A stretch of 64,000 nucleotides of DNA, taken from assembly GCA_022842065.1 (NCBI GenBank), contig JALHQH010000021.1:124001-188000 (forward strand), in the 5' to 3' direction. The notes beneath the pieces are model-generated. The model saw nothing but the letters and a program-made list of their open reading frames with translations, did no database searches and had not been told where the DNA came from. This document shows positions 35,288-44,561 of the stretch, in pieces. The DNA comes from Caldilineaceae bacterium. GTDB lineage: Bacteria > Chloroflexota > Anaerolineae > Caldilineales > Caldilineaceae. Each line of letters opens with the position of its first letter. The stretch's first letter is position 1. A program made the position numbers and the translations under genes.

Positions 35288-38200
35288 ATGAACAATAACC
35301 CACCCACGATGCAAGCGGTGATCACCCGTCTCCACGAATTTTGGGCGGCTCACGGCTGTCTGATCTGGCAACCGTATAGTGAAAAAGTGGGGGCCGGTAC
35401 GATGAACCCGGCTACCGTCCTGCGCGTCCTTGGGCCGGAGCCGTGGAACGTTGCTTACGTTGAGCCTTCTTTCCGCGCCGACGACGGCCGTTATGCCGAA
35501 AACCCCAACCGCCTGCAGATGCATCACCAATACCAGGTGATTCTCAAGCCCGATCCCGGCAACCCGCAGGAGTTATACCTGGGCAGCCTGGAAGCGATTG
35601 GTCTTGACCGCACGCGCCATGATATCCGTTTTGTCGAAGACAACTGGGAATCACCAGCGCTGGGCGCGTGGGGCTTGGGCTGGGAAGTCTGGCTCGACGG
35701 GCAGGAGATCACCCAATTCACCTATTTCCAACAGGCCGGCAGCCTCACCCTCGACCCGGTGAGCGTTGAGATCACCTATGGCCTTGACCGCATTGTGATG
35801 TACCTGCAGAACAAGAGCCAGGTCTGGGATATTGATGTCGATGGGCAACACACCTTTGCCGAGATCTATCGCGACCCGGAAATTGAAAACTGTGTCTACA
35901 ACTACGAGCTGGCCGATGTCGAACGGCTCAAGCAACTCTATGAGATCTATCGCCTGGAAGCCGACGCCTGTATTGCACGCGGCTTGACCCTGCCGGCCCA
36001 CGACTATGTGCTGCGCCAAAGCCAAACCTTTAATCTGCTCGATGCGCGCGGGGCGATTGGCGTCACCGAGCGGGCTAAATACTTTGCCGGCATGCGCGGC
36101 CAGGCGCGCCGGGTCTCCGAACTCTATGTACAGCAGCGCGAACGGGCGGAGTTCCCGTGGCTGAAAGAAGACAAGAGAGGAGACACGAGACACGAGATCG
36201 GGGCGATCGCCACCCGCCATGCGCCACCCGCCACCACGCCGCAATCCTTCCTGCTCGAACTGGGTTCAGAAGAGTTGCCCCCCCATGATGTCGTCGATGG
36301 GATCGCGCAGATCGAAACCAAATTGGGACAGTTGTTGGCCGATCACAAGCTCACCTATGCAGCGCTGCGCGTCACCGGCACCACCCGGCGCTTGGTGGCC
36401 CATGTCACCGGGCTCGCCCCACACCAGGCAGATGAAGTGGTGGAAAAGCGGGGACCGGCGCTGGATCGGGCTTATGACAGTTTGGGCGAGCCAACGAAGG
36501 CCGTGCAAGGCTTTGCGCGCGGCCAGGGCATCAATGTGGCGGATTTGGTCACCCGCGACAACTATGTCTATGCGATTCAACAGGTGAAGGGACGCCCCAC
36601 CACCGAGGTACTGCCGGAACTCTGCACCACGTTGCTCGACAGCCTGCGCTGGAGCAAGACCATGCGCTGGAACAGCAGCAACACGGCCTATCCCCGCCCC
36701 CTGCGCTGGATCGTCGCGCTGCTGGGTGATCAGGTGGTAGCGTTCACCTGGGCCGGAGTGAGCAGTGGGGCAGAGAGCCGCGGCCCCCGCTTTGCCGATA
36801 TTGCCGCCGACTTATCAACCGGTGGCTTTCTCACCTTCCCGGTGGCGAATGCCGATCGCTACTTTGACGCAGTCGCCTTACAAGGGGTGATTGTGGACCG
36901 GGAGGAACGGCGGCAACAGATTGCGGCGTTGGTCGCCCAAGCCGCAGCGACAGTCGGCGGCACGACCCCGGATGATCCGGCACTACTCGACGAAGTCACC
37001 GATCTGGTCGAAGCGCCCCAAGCATTGGTCGGCACCTTTGAAGAAAAGTATCTGGCCCTGCCCACACCAGTGCTGATCGGCGTCATGAAGAAACATCAGC
37101 GCTATTTCCCGCTCTTCAAAGATGGGCAGATGTTGCCCCACTTTATTACTATTGCTAACGCCCGCGACCTGGCCCACCCCGACGTGGTGATCGCCGGCAA
37201 CGCCGGGGTGATCCGTGCCCGTTACGCCGATGCGGCTTATTTCTATCGCCAAGATACCGCCCGTCCACTGGAAAGTTACACCTACCGGCTGAGCACCCTG
37301 ACCTTCCATGCCAAACTCGGCTCGATGCTCGATAAGGTCGCCCGGCTCAAGACGCTAGCCCCCGCGATTGCCCAACAACTGGGCGCCGATGCGGATCAAC
37401 TGGGGGCCACCAGCCGCGCTGCCGCCCTCGCCAAATCGGATCTCGTCACCTCGATGGTAGTGGAGATGACCAGCCTGCAGGGCATTATGGGCGAAACCTA
37501 TGCGAAGCAGAGTGGCGAAGCGGCCGCGGTTGCCCAGGCGATCCGCGAGCACTATCTGCCCCGCGCCGCTGGTGACGCCAACCCGGCCACCTTGCCCGGT
37601 CTCGCCCTGAGCCTGGCCGACAAGTTGGATAGCCTGGTCGGTCTCTTTGGTGTGGGTGCGATTCCCACCGGTAGCGCCGATCCCTTTGGCTTGCGCCGCG
37701 CCGCGTTGGGGGTCGTCAACAATCTACTGGCCAATACGACCGACTTTAGCATCGGTGCGGGGCTGGCCTTGGCCGCGGCCCAACAACCAGTCGCGGTGAG
37801 TCCCGAAGCCTTGCAGGAAGCAGCAACGTTTATTGAGCGCCGCTTCCAAGGGGTATTGACCGAGTTGGGCTATCGCTACGATATCATCGATGCAGTGTTG
37901 GCCGTGCGGGGCGACAATCCCAACGCCGCCCGCCGCGCCGGTGATGCCCTGCAAGCCCTGGTGCAGGAAGCGTGGTGGCCGGATACCTTCACCGCCTATG
38001 CTCGCTGCGCCCGCATCACCCGCAGCCTGGCTGAGCAATTTGAACTTAATCCGGCAGCCTATGTCGAAACAGTTGAGCACGAGTTGCATACGGCCTACAC
38101 CGCCGCCGTGGCAACCCTGGCCGCCCAAGCTGAACCGGCCAACACGCTAGGGGCTGAGATTCAGCAGTTACAGGGGCCGATCAATGCCTTCTTCGAGAAG

Positions 38201-38314
38201 GTGCTGGTCAACGCTGAAGAGGAAACTCTGCGCCAAGCGCGTCTGGCCTTAGTACAGAAAATTGCCCAACTGCCGGCCGCCGTAGCGGACTTGAGTAAAT
38301 TACAGGGTTTTTAA
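35288..38314 (+). CDS. glyQS: Glycyl-tRNA synthetase, alpha and beta subunits fused
   Basis: 1008 aa. The alpha part (1-290) has [37 protein letters not shown] and FTYFQQAG. After a linker of about 25 residues the beta part (from about 315) begins [20 protein letters not shown] and runs to a DALR-like anticodon-binding end. Most bacteria use two genes; fusion is known in Chlamydia, some Chloroflexota and others. It charges tRNA-Gly in the cytosol. The linker codes from a simple GAGACACGAGACACGAGA-type repeat that looks like an inserted micro-repeat. Confidence 0.95.
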   Translation: MNNNPPTMQAVITRLHEFWAAHGCLIWQPYSEKVGAGTMNPATVLRVLGPEPWNVAYVEPSFRADDGRYAENPNRLQMHHQYQVILKPDPGNPQELYLGSLEAIGLDRTRHDIRFVEDNWESPALGAWGLGWEVWLDGQEITQFTYFQQAGSLTLDPVSVEITYGLDRIVMYLQNKSQVWDIDVDGQHTFAEIYRDPEIENCVYNYELADVERLKQLYEIYRLEADACIARGLTLPAHDYVLRQSQTFNLLDARGAIGVTERAKYFAGMRGQARRVSELYVQQRERAEFPWLKEDKRGDTRHEIGAIATRHAPPATTPQSFLLELGSEELPPHDVVDGIAQIETKLGQLLADHKLTYAALRVTGTTRRLVAHVTGLAPHQADEVVEKRGPALDRAYDSLGEPTKAVQGFARGQGINVADLVTRDNYVYAIQQVKGRPTTEVLPELCTTLLDSLRWSKTMRWNSSNTAYPRPLRWIVALLGDQVVAFTWAGVSSGAESRGPRFADIAADLSTGGFLTFPVANADRYFDAVALQGVIVDREERRQQIAALVAQAAATVGGTTPDDPALLDEVTDLVEAPQALVGTFEEKYLALPTPVLIGVMKKHQRYFPLFKDGQMLPHFITIANARDLAHPDVVIAGNAGVIRARYADAAYFYRQDTARPLESYTYRLSTLTFHAKLGSMLDKVARLKTLAPAIAQQLGADADQLGATSRAAALAKSDLVTSMVVEMTSLQGIMGETYAKQSGEAAAVAQAIREHYLPRAAGDANPATLPGLALSLADKLDSLVGLFGVGAIPTGSADPFGLRRAALGVVNNLLANTTDFSIGAGLALAAAQQPVAVSPEALQEAATFIERRFQGVLTELGYRYDIIDAVLAVRGDNPNAARRAGDALQALVQEAWWPDTFTAYARCARITRSLAEQFELNPAAYVETVEHELHTAYTAAVATLAAQAEPANTLGAEIQQLQGPINAFFEKVLVNAEEETLRQARLALVQKIAQLPAAVADLSKLQGF

Positions 38315-38457
38315 ACCGTAACGATGCAGGCAGGGGCGCCTCGAACTATTAACGCGCCTCTTATCGCTTAAAAAGCGAGTATATAATGTCATGTGCTGCC
38401 GAGGCCAGCGCCCCGGCAGACTGTCAGGGGTTGAAATAAAACAGCGCCAATCCCCAA

Positions 38458-38486
38458 TTGACAGCGAAGCACAAGCATGCTATTAT
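38458..38486 (+). promoter_or_regulatory. Promoter of tRNA-Met
   Basis: TTGACA (38458-38463), 17-base spacer, TATTAT (38481-38486), 48 bases before the tRNA. The same layout and similar bases occur before the right-hand tRNA-like copy at 61178-61206. No gene is seen in 38315-38457. Confidence 0.7.
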
Positions 38487-38533
38487 ATCGCAAGATTTGT
38501 GCTGCCGTGCAGTAGCAAATCACAGCAACATCC

Positions 38534-38607
38534 GGCGACGTAGCTCAGGCGGTTAGAGCGAAGGCTTCATAATCCTTAGGTCGGTGGTTCAAGTCCACCC
38601 GTCGCCA
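38534..38607 (+). tRNA. tRNA-Met(CAU), integration target
   Basis: 74 nt. Acceptor GGCGACG/CGTCGCC, D-arm GCTC/GAGC, anticodon loop TTCATAA (anticodon CAT), T-arm GGTGG TTCAAGT CCACC. No CCA is encoded. Sequence GGCGACGTAGCTCAG is like elongator tRNA-Met; tRNA-Ile2 is not formally excluded. Its 3' 59 bases are part of the att repeat, so this copy is rebuilt by the element's left end. Confidence 0.93.
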
Positions 38608-38609
38608 CT
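38549..38609 (+). other. attL: 61-bp direct repeat copy
   Basis: Identical to 61290-61350 over 61 bases, covering the D-loop, anticodon, variable and T arms and acceptor 3' end of tRNA-Met. Tyrosine integrases typically cross over within such a tRNA 3' segment. Confidence 0.9.
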
Positions 38610-38660
38610 AAATGAGAATTATCTTCGTATAGAGGGTAATTCTCCGCTGTATCTGTAAGG

Positions 38661-38698
38661 CCGTTTTCCTCAATTAAGAGGGAAGCGGCTTTTTTTAT
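38661..38698 (+). terminator. Terminator overlapping the integrase start
   Basis: GGCCGTTTTCCTC pairs (with G-U wobbles) with GAGGGAAGCGGC, followed by seven T residues that run straight into the integrase ATG at 38697. It would stop tRNA read-through into int. Confidence 0.6.
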
Positions 38699-39584
38699 GT
38701 CCAAAATTAACAGCAAAATCTTTCGGTTAGCGGATGCCAAAGAACTCTTTCTTTTGGATTGTCAGTCGCGCCGCTTAACACGGTCTACCCTCAGCTTTTA
38801 CCATCACCGCCTTGGCACGTTCATAGCTTGGTGCAACTCGCGCCAGATTGACGACCTAACCGGCGTCGATACCCACATCATTAAACGCTTTCTGGTTGAC
38901 TACCAGGGCCATAGCGATTCGTACCAACATGGTCTAGCACGAGCTATCAAAGCTTTTTTGCGCTACTGTGAACGGGACAGCCTAATCGATCAGGCACCAC
39001 GCGTGGTTATGCCCAGACTTGAGAAACGCATTTTGAGTGCGCTTACGCCCGATGAGGTCAAGCGCATTCTGAGCGCGGCACAGGGCAACCGGGATAAAGC
39101 GATCATCCTCACCTTACTTGATACCGGCTTGCGTGCTTCCGAGCTTTGCGCATTGACGATTGCCGATCTTGACTTCGATACGGGTACGCTCTCGGTTCAA
39201 CTTGGCAAGGGGCAAAAAGGTCGCATTGTGCCTATCGGTACACGAGCGCGCAAGGCCGTGCGCCGGTACTTGACCGAACGTCCCCAGGCAAAAAAAACAG
39301 ATCCGCTCTTTGCTTCACAGCGGACAGGCAAACATCTACGGCTTGATGGGCTGGTGCAGGTCATGGATCGATTATCAGAACGTAGTGGAATAGCGCATTG
39401 TACTGCCCACACTTTCAGGCGGACTTTTGCTATTTCCTGCTTGCGCAATGGTATGGATACCCATGTACTAGCGCGGATCATGGGGCATAGCGACTTGTCA
39501 GTTTTGCGCCAATATCTTGATTTCGTAAACAGTGACTTGGTTGAGGCGCACAGCAAAGCGTCCCCAGCAGATAACTTGGATTAG
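38697..39584 (+). CDS. int: Tyrosine recombinase/integrase (element left end)
   Basis: 295 aa, XerC/D-like in length. N-terminal SAM-like core-binding domain (LDCQSRRLTRSTLSFYHHRL). Catalytic residues: Arg in DTGLRASELCAL, Lys in LGKGQKGRIVPI, His and Arg in HTFRRTFAISCLR, His in IMGHSDLSVLRQYL with the nucleophile Tyr in QYLDF. It starts 90 bases after the tRNA, the standard place for an integrase using that tRNA as target. The start abuts a terminator T-run and has only a distant GAGGGA, so expression from the integrated form may be low. Confidence 0.93.
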   Translation: MSKINSKIFRLADAKELFLLDCQSRRLTRSTLSFYHHRLGTFIAWCNSRQIDDLTGVDTHIIKRFLVDYQGHSDSYQHGLARAIKAFLRYCERDSLIDQAPRVVMPRLEKRILSALTPDEVKRILSAAQGNRDKAIILTLLDTGLRASELCALTIADLDFDTGTLSVQLGKGQKGRIVPIGTRARKAVRRYLTERPQAKKTDPLFASQRTGKHLRLDGLVQVMDRLSERSGIAHCTAHTFRRTFAISCLRNGMDTHVLARIMGHSDLSVLRQYLDFVNSDLVEAHSKASPADNLD

Positions 39585-39669
39585 GGATTGCCAGGGCTGA
39601 TCAGTGCTACTAACACGATCAACCCTGTAACCATACCGCTGACGTACCCAGCGGGCATGGCTTACTTCA

Positions 39670-39737
39670 TTGTAGCCGATGCCCCAACAGCGGACCAAAC
39701 ACCGTTAGCGGTTGCAGGTGCAACCGCATGGCTACAA
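39670..39737 (+). promoter_or_regulatory. Nested hairpin just before a small-gene ribosome site
   Basis: TTGTAGCC (39670-39677) pairs with GGCTACAA (39730-39737), and inside GGTTGCA pairs with TGCAACC (39710-39725). The outer arm ends where the Shine-Dalgarno AAGGGAGA of the next gene begins, so folding could affect its translation. Confidence 0.4.
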
Positions 39738-39750
39738 GGGAGAAATTCAC

Positions 39751-39945
39751 ATGAAAGAACGACAAACCGGTATGACTTGGCGCATTGGTGATTCTTGGGT
39801 AACTGTGCGCGCCAGGGGTTGCGGCATTGGATCGGACAAAGGGGCCAGCAGGGAAGATGCGCAGCGTTATTGCTCTGGTTGTGGGGAAGTTCGCTCAGCC
39901 GGTTGCGGCAGCAAAGATTGTAATCTACCGGAGGTGCAACGATGA
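39751..39945 (+). CDS. Small cysteine-rich protein
   Basis: 64 aa starting MKERQTGMTWRIGDSWV, with GGGAGA nine bases upstream. The second half has YCSGCGEVRSAGCGSKDC, a possible two-knuckle zinc site. The stop overlaps the next ATG (ATGA). Function unknown; a small regulatory or DNA-processing accessory is possible. Confidence 0.6.
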   Translation: MKERQTGMTWRIGDSWVTVRARGCGIGSDKGASREDAQRYCSGCGEVRSAGCGSKDCNLPEVQR

Positions 39946-40154
39946 ACCGATCTATGCAGACGGACCGGGATCGCATCAGAGCAGCGATTGCCCACATTGA
40001 CGGACGCTTCACTGAACTGCAACCAACGTTGCTGTCATTTATGTCTCGCGACGTTGCAGGACAGTCGGATTTTGCCTACACAATGGGCGAAGTGAAGGCG
40101 CTGACAGAGCTCGCCTGCATCTTGATGGGCTTAGTGGAGAAGGCTGATCAATGA
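39942..40154 (+). CDS. Small helical hypothetical protein
   Basis: 70 aa, mostly alpha-helical (RDRIRAAIAHIDGRFTELQP, YTMGEVKALTELACILMGLV). A very good GGAGG lies seven bases before the ATG, which overlaps the previous stop. Not recognised. Confidence 0.6.
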   Translation: MNRSMQTDRDRIRAAIAHIDGRFTELQPTLLSFMSRDVAGQSDFAYTMGEVKALTELACILMGLVEKADQ

Positions 40155-40235
40155 TTAGTCTAGCAAACCGGATCTACAGTGAACCGGCATGATTCTTTTG
40201 TTTGTTTGAGAATCGCCACGAGGGGAAGTATCGCT

Positions 40236-41501
40236 ATGCGGATTTTAACTATGCTTGTAATGGTGGCAATACTGTCTCTCCTCACCAGTAACACCGCAGC
40301 GGCGCAACAGCTTTATGGGCAGCGTCTACGGTCTATCGATGGACAATGGACGCTGCCAACCGCAACACGCATGTTAGGCAGTACGGATGATGATCACGTT
40401 GGCCGGGGAAGTATCAATAGCTGGGATCTCTCAGCGTCCATTGGTTCACCGGTATTCGCAGCCGCATCGGGGGTTGTCAGGACTTCAGGCTGTTACCTGT
40501 ACGAAAATCGAATCACGCCAAACCTGCAAGGGTATGGGTGTAGCGTACAGGTTGACCACGGCAGCGGGATAGTTAGTCAGTATGGCCACTGCAAAGAGGG
40601 TACGCTTTACGTCAAAACAGGGGACCAGGTAACAGCGGATTCGCTGCTTTGCCAGGTGGGGTTGACGGGGGTAACCGGCTGGCCCCATGTTCACTTTACC
40701 ATCTTACGCAACGGCTCGCCTATCCGCATTGATTCGGTGTTTGACATTCGGCAGATGTACTACTGCAAATTCTGCAAAGCAACCAACGCCCCAAGCGCGC
40801 CGATTGTTGGCTACATCGGATCGGCATCAGGACAACAGTCAACCACCTACGATTCGCTGGGAATGCAGATGGTGCGAAGGGTGGGCGAGGCACTGGCGCG
40901 AACAGATCAGGCAAGCATACAGGCTAGATTGGCAGCAGTTATCATGGCAGTCCTGTTGGCGCTTTGGCTGTCACCTACCTGGGTGCGTGTGGGGATTGTG
41001 GCCGGGCTTGTTTCGATGGTTTGTGCGACCGGGGTTGCTTTGCTTTTTATGCCAATGCCCACGGTACAGGCGACGGGAAGTTGGCAGAACGCCTATCAGG
41101 TCACCATCGGTAGTGAGGGGTGGCAGCGCACAACTGACCCAGTGCGGACAATGGGAGGCGTTACACAGGGTGCTTACGATGCTTGGCGCATGTCTCAGGG
41201 TATGGGACCGGCTGATGTATGGTACAGCCTGACTGAAGCGCAACGCCAAGCAATCTTTGTGCAACGGTATTGGTTGGCAAGTGGTGCCGACAAGCTACCA
41301 GCAAACTTGGCGATTACTTACGTTGATCACGCCTTCAATGCTGGGGTAGGCGCAGCCAAGCAAGGCTTAGCGGCTTGTGGTTTAGATGTTCGTTGTTTTA
41401 ATCGGTGGCGGTTGCAGGACTATCAAAGCAAAGCAAATTGCAGGCTGTACTGCACAGCCTGGATCAATCGTGTCAATAGGGTTCGTTCAATCACGGAGTA
41501 A
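40236..41501 (+). CDS. Exported M23 peptidase fused to a GH108-like lysozyme domain
   Basis: About 421 aa from ATG 40236 (GAGGGGAAG upstream); a longer start at 40179 is possible. Signal peptide MRILTMLVMVAILSLLTSNT with an AAA cleavage site. An M23/LytM domain follows (HVGRGSINSWDLSA, GVTGWPHVHFTIL, giving the zinc His/Asp and HXH). Two membrane helices (about 250-300) lead to a C-terminal domain like GH108 N-acetylmuramidases (TIGSEGWQRTTDPV with Glu, YVDHAFNAGVGAAKQGL). One protein thus could cut both peptide and glycan of the wall, suiting DNA transfer or release through the envelope. Confidence 0.8.
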   Translation: MRILTMLVMVAILSLLTSNTAAAQQLYGQRLRSIDGQWTLPTATRMLGSTDDDHVGRGSINSWDLSASIGSPVFAAASGVVRTSGCYLYENRITPNLQGYGCSVQVDHGSGIVSQYGHCKEGTLYVKTGDQVTADSLLCQVGLTGVTGWPHVHFTILRNGSPIRIDSVFDIRQMYYCKFCKATNAPSAPIVGYIGSASGQQSTTYDSLGMQMVRRVGEALARTDQASIQARLAAVIMAVLLALWLSPTWVRVGIVAGLVSMVCATGVALLFMPMPTVQATGSWQNAYQVTIGSEGWQRTTDPVRTMGGVTQGAYDAWRMSQGMGPADVWYSLTEAQRQAIFVQRYWLASGADKLPANLAITYVDHAFNAGVGAAKQGLAACGLDVRCFNRWRLQDYQSKANCRLYCTAWINRVNRVRSITE

Positions 41502-41506
41502 GAAGA

Positions 41507-42466
41507 ATGACTATCAATGAGTTTTATCAAGTGTTTGTGGGGTATACGCTGTGGGCAGCGGGCGGGGTTGTTGTGTTGTTGCTGCTGAATCGCTATCGCA
41601 AGATTGCTGAATCGGGCAATGTGCGCAAGATGGCAATCGAGACGGCTGCACCGGGGATCATGTTGATTGTGGCCATCTTGATCAGTGGTGTTGCCGTCGC
41701 CTTCGCTTTGCCTCGGATTAATGCCTTCTTTGCCAGTGAGCAGATCGTGGCAGCGGTACAGGCCGGTGACATTGCGACGAAGCAACTTGACGTGTGGCTC
41801 GATACGCCGCCCGTTTCCTCTAACGCTGGCGGCGGGTTTGCTGGCTTTCAGTCCGCCCAGTTTAGCAGTGGTTCCAACGGCATGGGTACGGGTTTATTTG
41901 GCGGTGCGCCGTCGTTTGGCGGTGCGCAGGTTGATCCAAGCGCGGCGGTTGAAGTGCCGGTGATTGTGCCGACCGTGCAGCCTACGCCGATCTCGCCACT
42001 GATTCAGCAGACCAGCGGCAAGCATGACAGCTACACGGTGCGGGCCGGTGACAGCATGTTCAAGATCGCTGAAAAGTTGCTGGGCAATGGCAACCGCTAC
42101 CCTGAGCTTTGCGGGGCAAACGTGCAGCGGGTTGGCAGCAACTGCAATTTGCTCAAGGCCGGTATGACCATCATTGTACCGAGTGACATTCAAGCCTACA
42201 CACCGCCCCAGTTGCAGCGTGCATCTGTGCAGGTTGCGCAGCCTACACGAGCAATCCAACAGGCCAGTGTGCGGTCGTCTGTACCAGTTGCGCAGCCTGC
42301 TAGCGGTGGCAAGTCTTACACCATTGCAGCCGGCGACAATATGTACAAGATTGCCGGTAAGAATGGTGGGATCGGCAAGCTTTATGACATCTGCCGAGCA
42401 AACATCAGCACACTAGGCGGGAACTGTGACCAAATCACGGTCGGCGCAACCATCGTAATTCCGTGA
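41507..42466 (+). CDS. Membrane protein with two LysM domains
   Basis: 319 aa. Two N-terminal membrane helices (YTLWAAGGVVVLLLLN, APGIMLIVAILISGVAVAF), a Gly/Ser-rich spacer, then LysM 1 (YTVRAGDSMFKIAEKLLG) and LysM 2 (YTIAAGDNMYKIAGKNGG), each ending in a TIIVP-like strand. LysM binds peptidoglycan. With the wall hydrolase just upstream (5 bases) it probably anchors an envelope-spanning transfer complex; this role is inferred. Confidence 0.78.
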   Translation: MTINEFYQVFVGYTLWAAGGVVVLLLLNRYRKIAESGNVRKMAIETAAPGIMLIVAILISGVAVAFALPRINAFFASEQIVAAVQAGDIATKQLDVWLDTPPVSSNAGGGFAGFQSAQFSSGSNGMGTGLFGGAPSFGGAQVDPSAAVEVPVIVPTVQPTPISPLIQQTSGKHDSYTVRAGDSMFKIAEKLLGNGNRYPELCGANVQRVGSNCNLLKAGMTIIVPSDIQAYTPPQLQRASVQVAQPTRAIQQASVRSSVPVAQPASGGKSYTIAAGDNMYKIAGKNGGIGKLYDICRANISTLGGNCDQITVGATIVIP

Positions 42467-42476
42467 ATGATTGTTT

Positions 42477-42510
42477 CCCCAACTTGCCCTATGGCTGGGG
42501 TAAGTTGGGG
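42477..42510 (+). terminator. Hairpin between the LysM and FtsK-like genes
   Basis: CCCCAACTT (42477-42485) pairs with AAGTTGGGG (42502-42510), with an inner GCC/GGC. No T-run follows, so it may be a processing or attenuation hairpin in one long operon. Confidence 0.4.
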
Positions 42511-42532
42511 GATTAAGGGAGAGGGTTAAATC

Positions 42533-43900
42533 ATGGGCATCATGTCAACGATTGAGCAGTCAGCAATCAGACTATTATCACGCCGCGGCAGCGGCATCAC
42601 GCCAGAAACGTTTGAGATCGGCAAAGTCGCAGCGGCGGAGGCAAGGGTAATCAATGGCACGTTTCAGCAGTTGGGGATTCGTGCCATCATTAACACCGAC
42701 AACGTGATAGCCTCGCCAACTGGTAATTTTGTGCGCTACCCATTGCGCACTTACGGCAAGATTGCCAACATCAGCAGTGTTGTTAATGACATCGAAATGG
42801 CTATTTCGATGCATCGGGGCATCGAAACGCAGGTACATCTACGTCAACCCATGTTGGCGCTAGAAATGGCTTACCCGCTCGAAACGCGTATCTTGACCTG
42901 GCTGGCGGCACAACAACGACTCAATGCCTTGCGACCATTCCAGGCGCTGTTGGGCATGGATTATACGGCTGACGATCCGCACCCCACCATTCTGGATTTT
43001 AGTTCCAAGATCGTGGCCAGCGGCTTGATCGCCGGGGCCACCGGTAGTGGCAAGACAACCCTAATCGCGAATATGATCACAAGTCTTTGCCATGCAACAT
43101 CACCGGTACACTTGCAGATTTTGTTTTGTGATCCAAAATTCGATGAAGATTATAGCACTCTTGAGGGGTTGCCCCACCTCACCATGTTCAACGAGGGGGC
43201 AGACTGTGTAACAGCCATCCGCAGTGTCTACGCTGAGTTGGAACGGCGCAAACGGACCCCGGACAAGGCAAGTAGAATCATCCTCTTCATTGACGAATAT
43301 GCCGACTTGGTAGGCAATCAAGAAATTGATGGCGACGAACTAAACCGCCTTATGGCACTCATCACAGCCGCAGGGCGATCCAAGGGAATTCACGTCATTT
43401 TAGCGACACAGAAACCCGTAGCAGATGTTGTTGATACCGTCGCCAAGGGCAACCTCACCTTTCGGATCGGCGGCATGGTGATGACGCCCAAAGAAAGTGA
43501 AATTGTCATGGGCCGGGGCGGGGTTGGCTGTGAAAGTCTAGCGGGCCGGGGCGCATTCTATGCCACCTTTGGCGGCGGGCGGGTGGTGCGGCTTCAATCC
43601 TACTATGTTGACGCTGAGACGCTGGAACGGGCCACAAACGCTATTACGGAACGCTGGCATACTGTAGACCCATTACGCATCGAATTAACCGCAGAGACGG
43701 CCACACCGACCCAGTACGACAAGGACGCGCCACTACTCGCCAAGATTAACGAGGCGCTGACCCGTGACGAAATTTTCGACGTAGACGGCAACCTGATCCG
43801 CGGGGCGCGGGCGAAAATTTTGCGCTTATTGTTCGGGGAGGGGGCGCGCGATAACGGAACAAACGCACGCACTATCGACCGACTTTTGACAAAGATGTAG
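42533..43900 (+). CDS. FtsK/SpoIIIE-type DNA translocase (TraB-like)
   Basis: 455 aa. Walker A GATGSGKTTLIAN (168-180), Walker B RIILFIDEYADLV (248-260) and the FtsK-typical HVILATQKPVADVVD are all present. C-terminal about 60 residues (RAKILRLLFGEGARDNGTNA) may form a winged helix that reads a DNA motif, as the gamma domain of FtsK and TraB do. It lacks membrane helices of its own. In AICEs such a protein alone moves double-stranded DNA to a recipient. A membrane-virus packaging ATPase is the main alternative, but no capsid gene is visible. Confidence 0.88.
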   Translation: MGIMSTIEQSAIRLLSRRGSGITPETFEIGKVAAAEARVINGTFQQLGIRAIINTDNVIASPTGNFVRYPLRTYGKIANISSVVNDIEMAISMHRGIETQVHLRQPMLALEMAYPLETRILTWLAAQQRLNALRPFQALLGMDYTADDPHPTILDFSSKIVASGLIAGATGSGKTTLIANMITSLCHATSPVHLQILFCDPKFDEDYSTLEGLPHLTMFNEGADCVTAIRSVYAELERRKRTPDKASRIILFIDEYADLVGNQEIDGDELNRLMALITAAGRSKGIHVILATQKPVADVVDTVAKGNLTFRIGGMVMTPKESEIVMGRGGVGCESLAGRGAFYATFGGGRVVRLQSYYVDAETLERATNAITERWHTVDPLRIELTAETATPTQYDKDAPLLAKINEALTRDEIFDVDGNLIRGARAKILRLLFGEGARDNGTNARTIDRLLTKM

Positions 43901-43909
43901 CATTATTTG

Positions 43910-43992
43910 TTTTGCCCCATTTGCCCCACTAACACACTTGCCCCACGTTTCTACCACGAGTGATAGTGTGTCTCTTGGGGCAATGGGGCAAA
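43910..43992 (+). terminator. Long hairpin of TTGCCCCA/TGGGGCAA repeats
   Basis: TTTGCCCCATTTGCCCCA (from 43910) faces TGGGGCAATGGGGCAAA (43976-43992). A further inner pair is ACACAC/GTGTGT. A third TTGCCCCA lies in the loop region. It separates the translocase gene from the small membrane-protein genes. Confidence 0.45.
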
Positions 43993-44021
43993 GTAAAGAC
44001 TGTATCATTTTGGAGGAAAAA

Positions 44022-44309
44022 ATGAAAAGTTTTTTCGATTGGCTTTTGTTGGCGGGAATGGCTGCAACCGCACTTTTTGCAGCCGCTGGGGATTGGTTGC
44101 CGGTCATTCAATCACGCCTCGCTACGCTGCGCATGGTGGCTGTAGCGGGTGGTGGTAGTGTCGATTGGACAATGGCGGGTGGGGCGATCTTTCTGGTTGT
44201 TGTGTTGGTGATCTATAGCAAGGCCGGTAGGACAGCCACGGGTAACGCGGATGGGTTTGCTATCGATTACAGCGTGCCGCGCTACATCAAGGTTCGTGTG
44301 ATTGAATGA
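44022..44309 (+). CDS. Small membrane protein (two helices)
   Basis: 95 aa from ATG 44022 with GAGGAAA upstream. Hydrophobic stretches WLLLAGMAATALFAAAG and WTMAGGAIFLVVVLVIY. The stop overlaps the next ATG. Its position after a TraB-like gene resembles the spread-protein genes of AICEs; sequence similarity cannot be judged here. Confidence 0.65.
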   Translation: MKSFFDWLLLAGMAATALFAAAGDWLPVIQSRLATLRMVAVAGGGSVDWTMAGGAIFLVVVLVIYSKAGRTATGNADGFAIDYSVPRYIKVRVIE

Positions 44310-44557
44310 GCAACCGATTACCTATCGTTTTGCTGGTGCTGTTCGTCGCTGCCGGCACCTTTCCAAACCAAGGGCATGATCTGGTTGACCTGGCAGCGAA
44401 CATTGTCAGCGCGGTCTATGGGCTGCTGCAAGGGCAGGGCGTTCACATTGATCAAAATTCTGTTGAAACGGTTGTTACATTAACAATCATCCTAATCGCA
44501 ATCGGAGCGCTGTCATCGGCAATCAGTGGCGGCAAACTGTTTAAGGGGAGACGGTGA
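44306..44557 (+). CDS. Small membrane protein
   Basis: 83 aa: N-terminal hydrophobic LPIVLLVLFVAAGTF, a short extracytoplasmic loop, a second helix VVTLTIILIAIGALSSAI and a basic end GGKLFKGRR. Overlaps the preceding gene by four bases (ATGA). Unknown function; probably part of the envelope transfer apparatus. Confidence 0.65.
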   Translation: MSNRLPIVLLVLFVAAGTFPNQGHDLVDLAANIVSAVYGLLQGQGVHIDQNSVETVVTLTIILIAIGALSSAISGGKLFKGRR

Positions 44558-44561
44558 GTAC

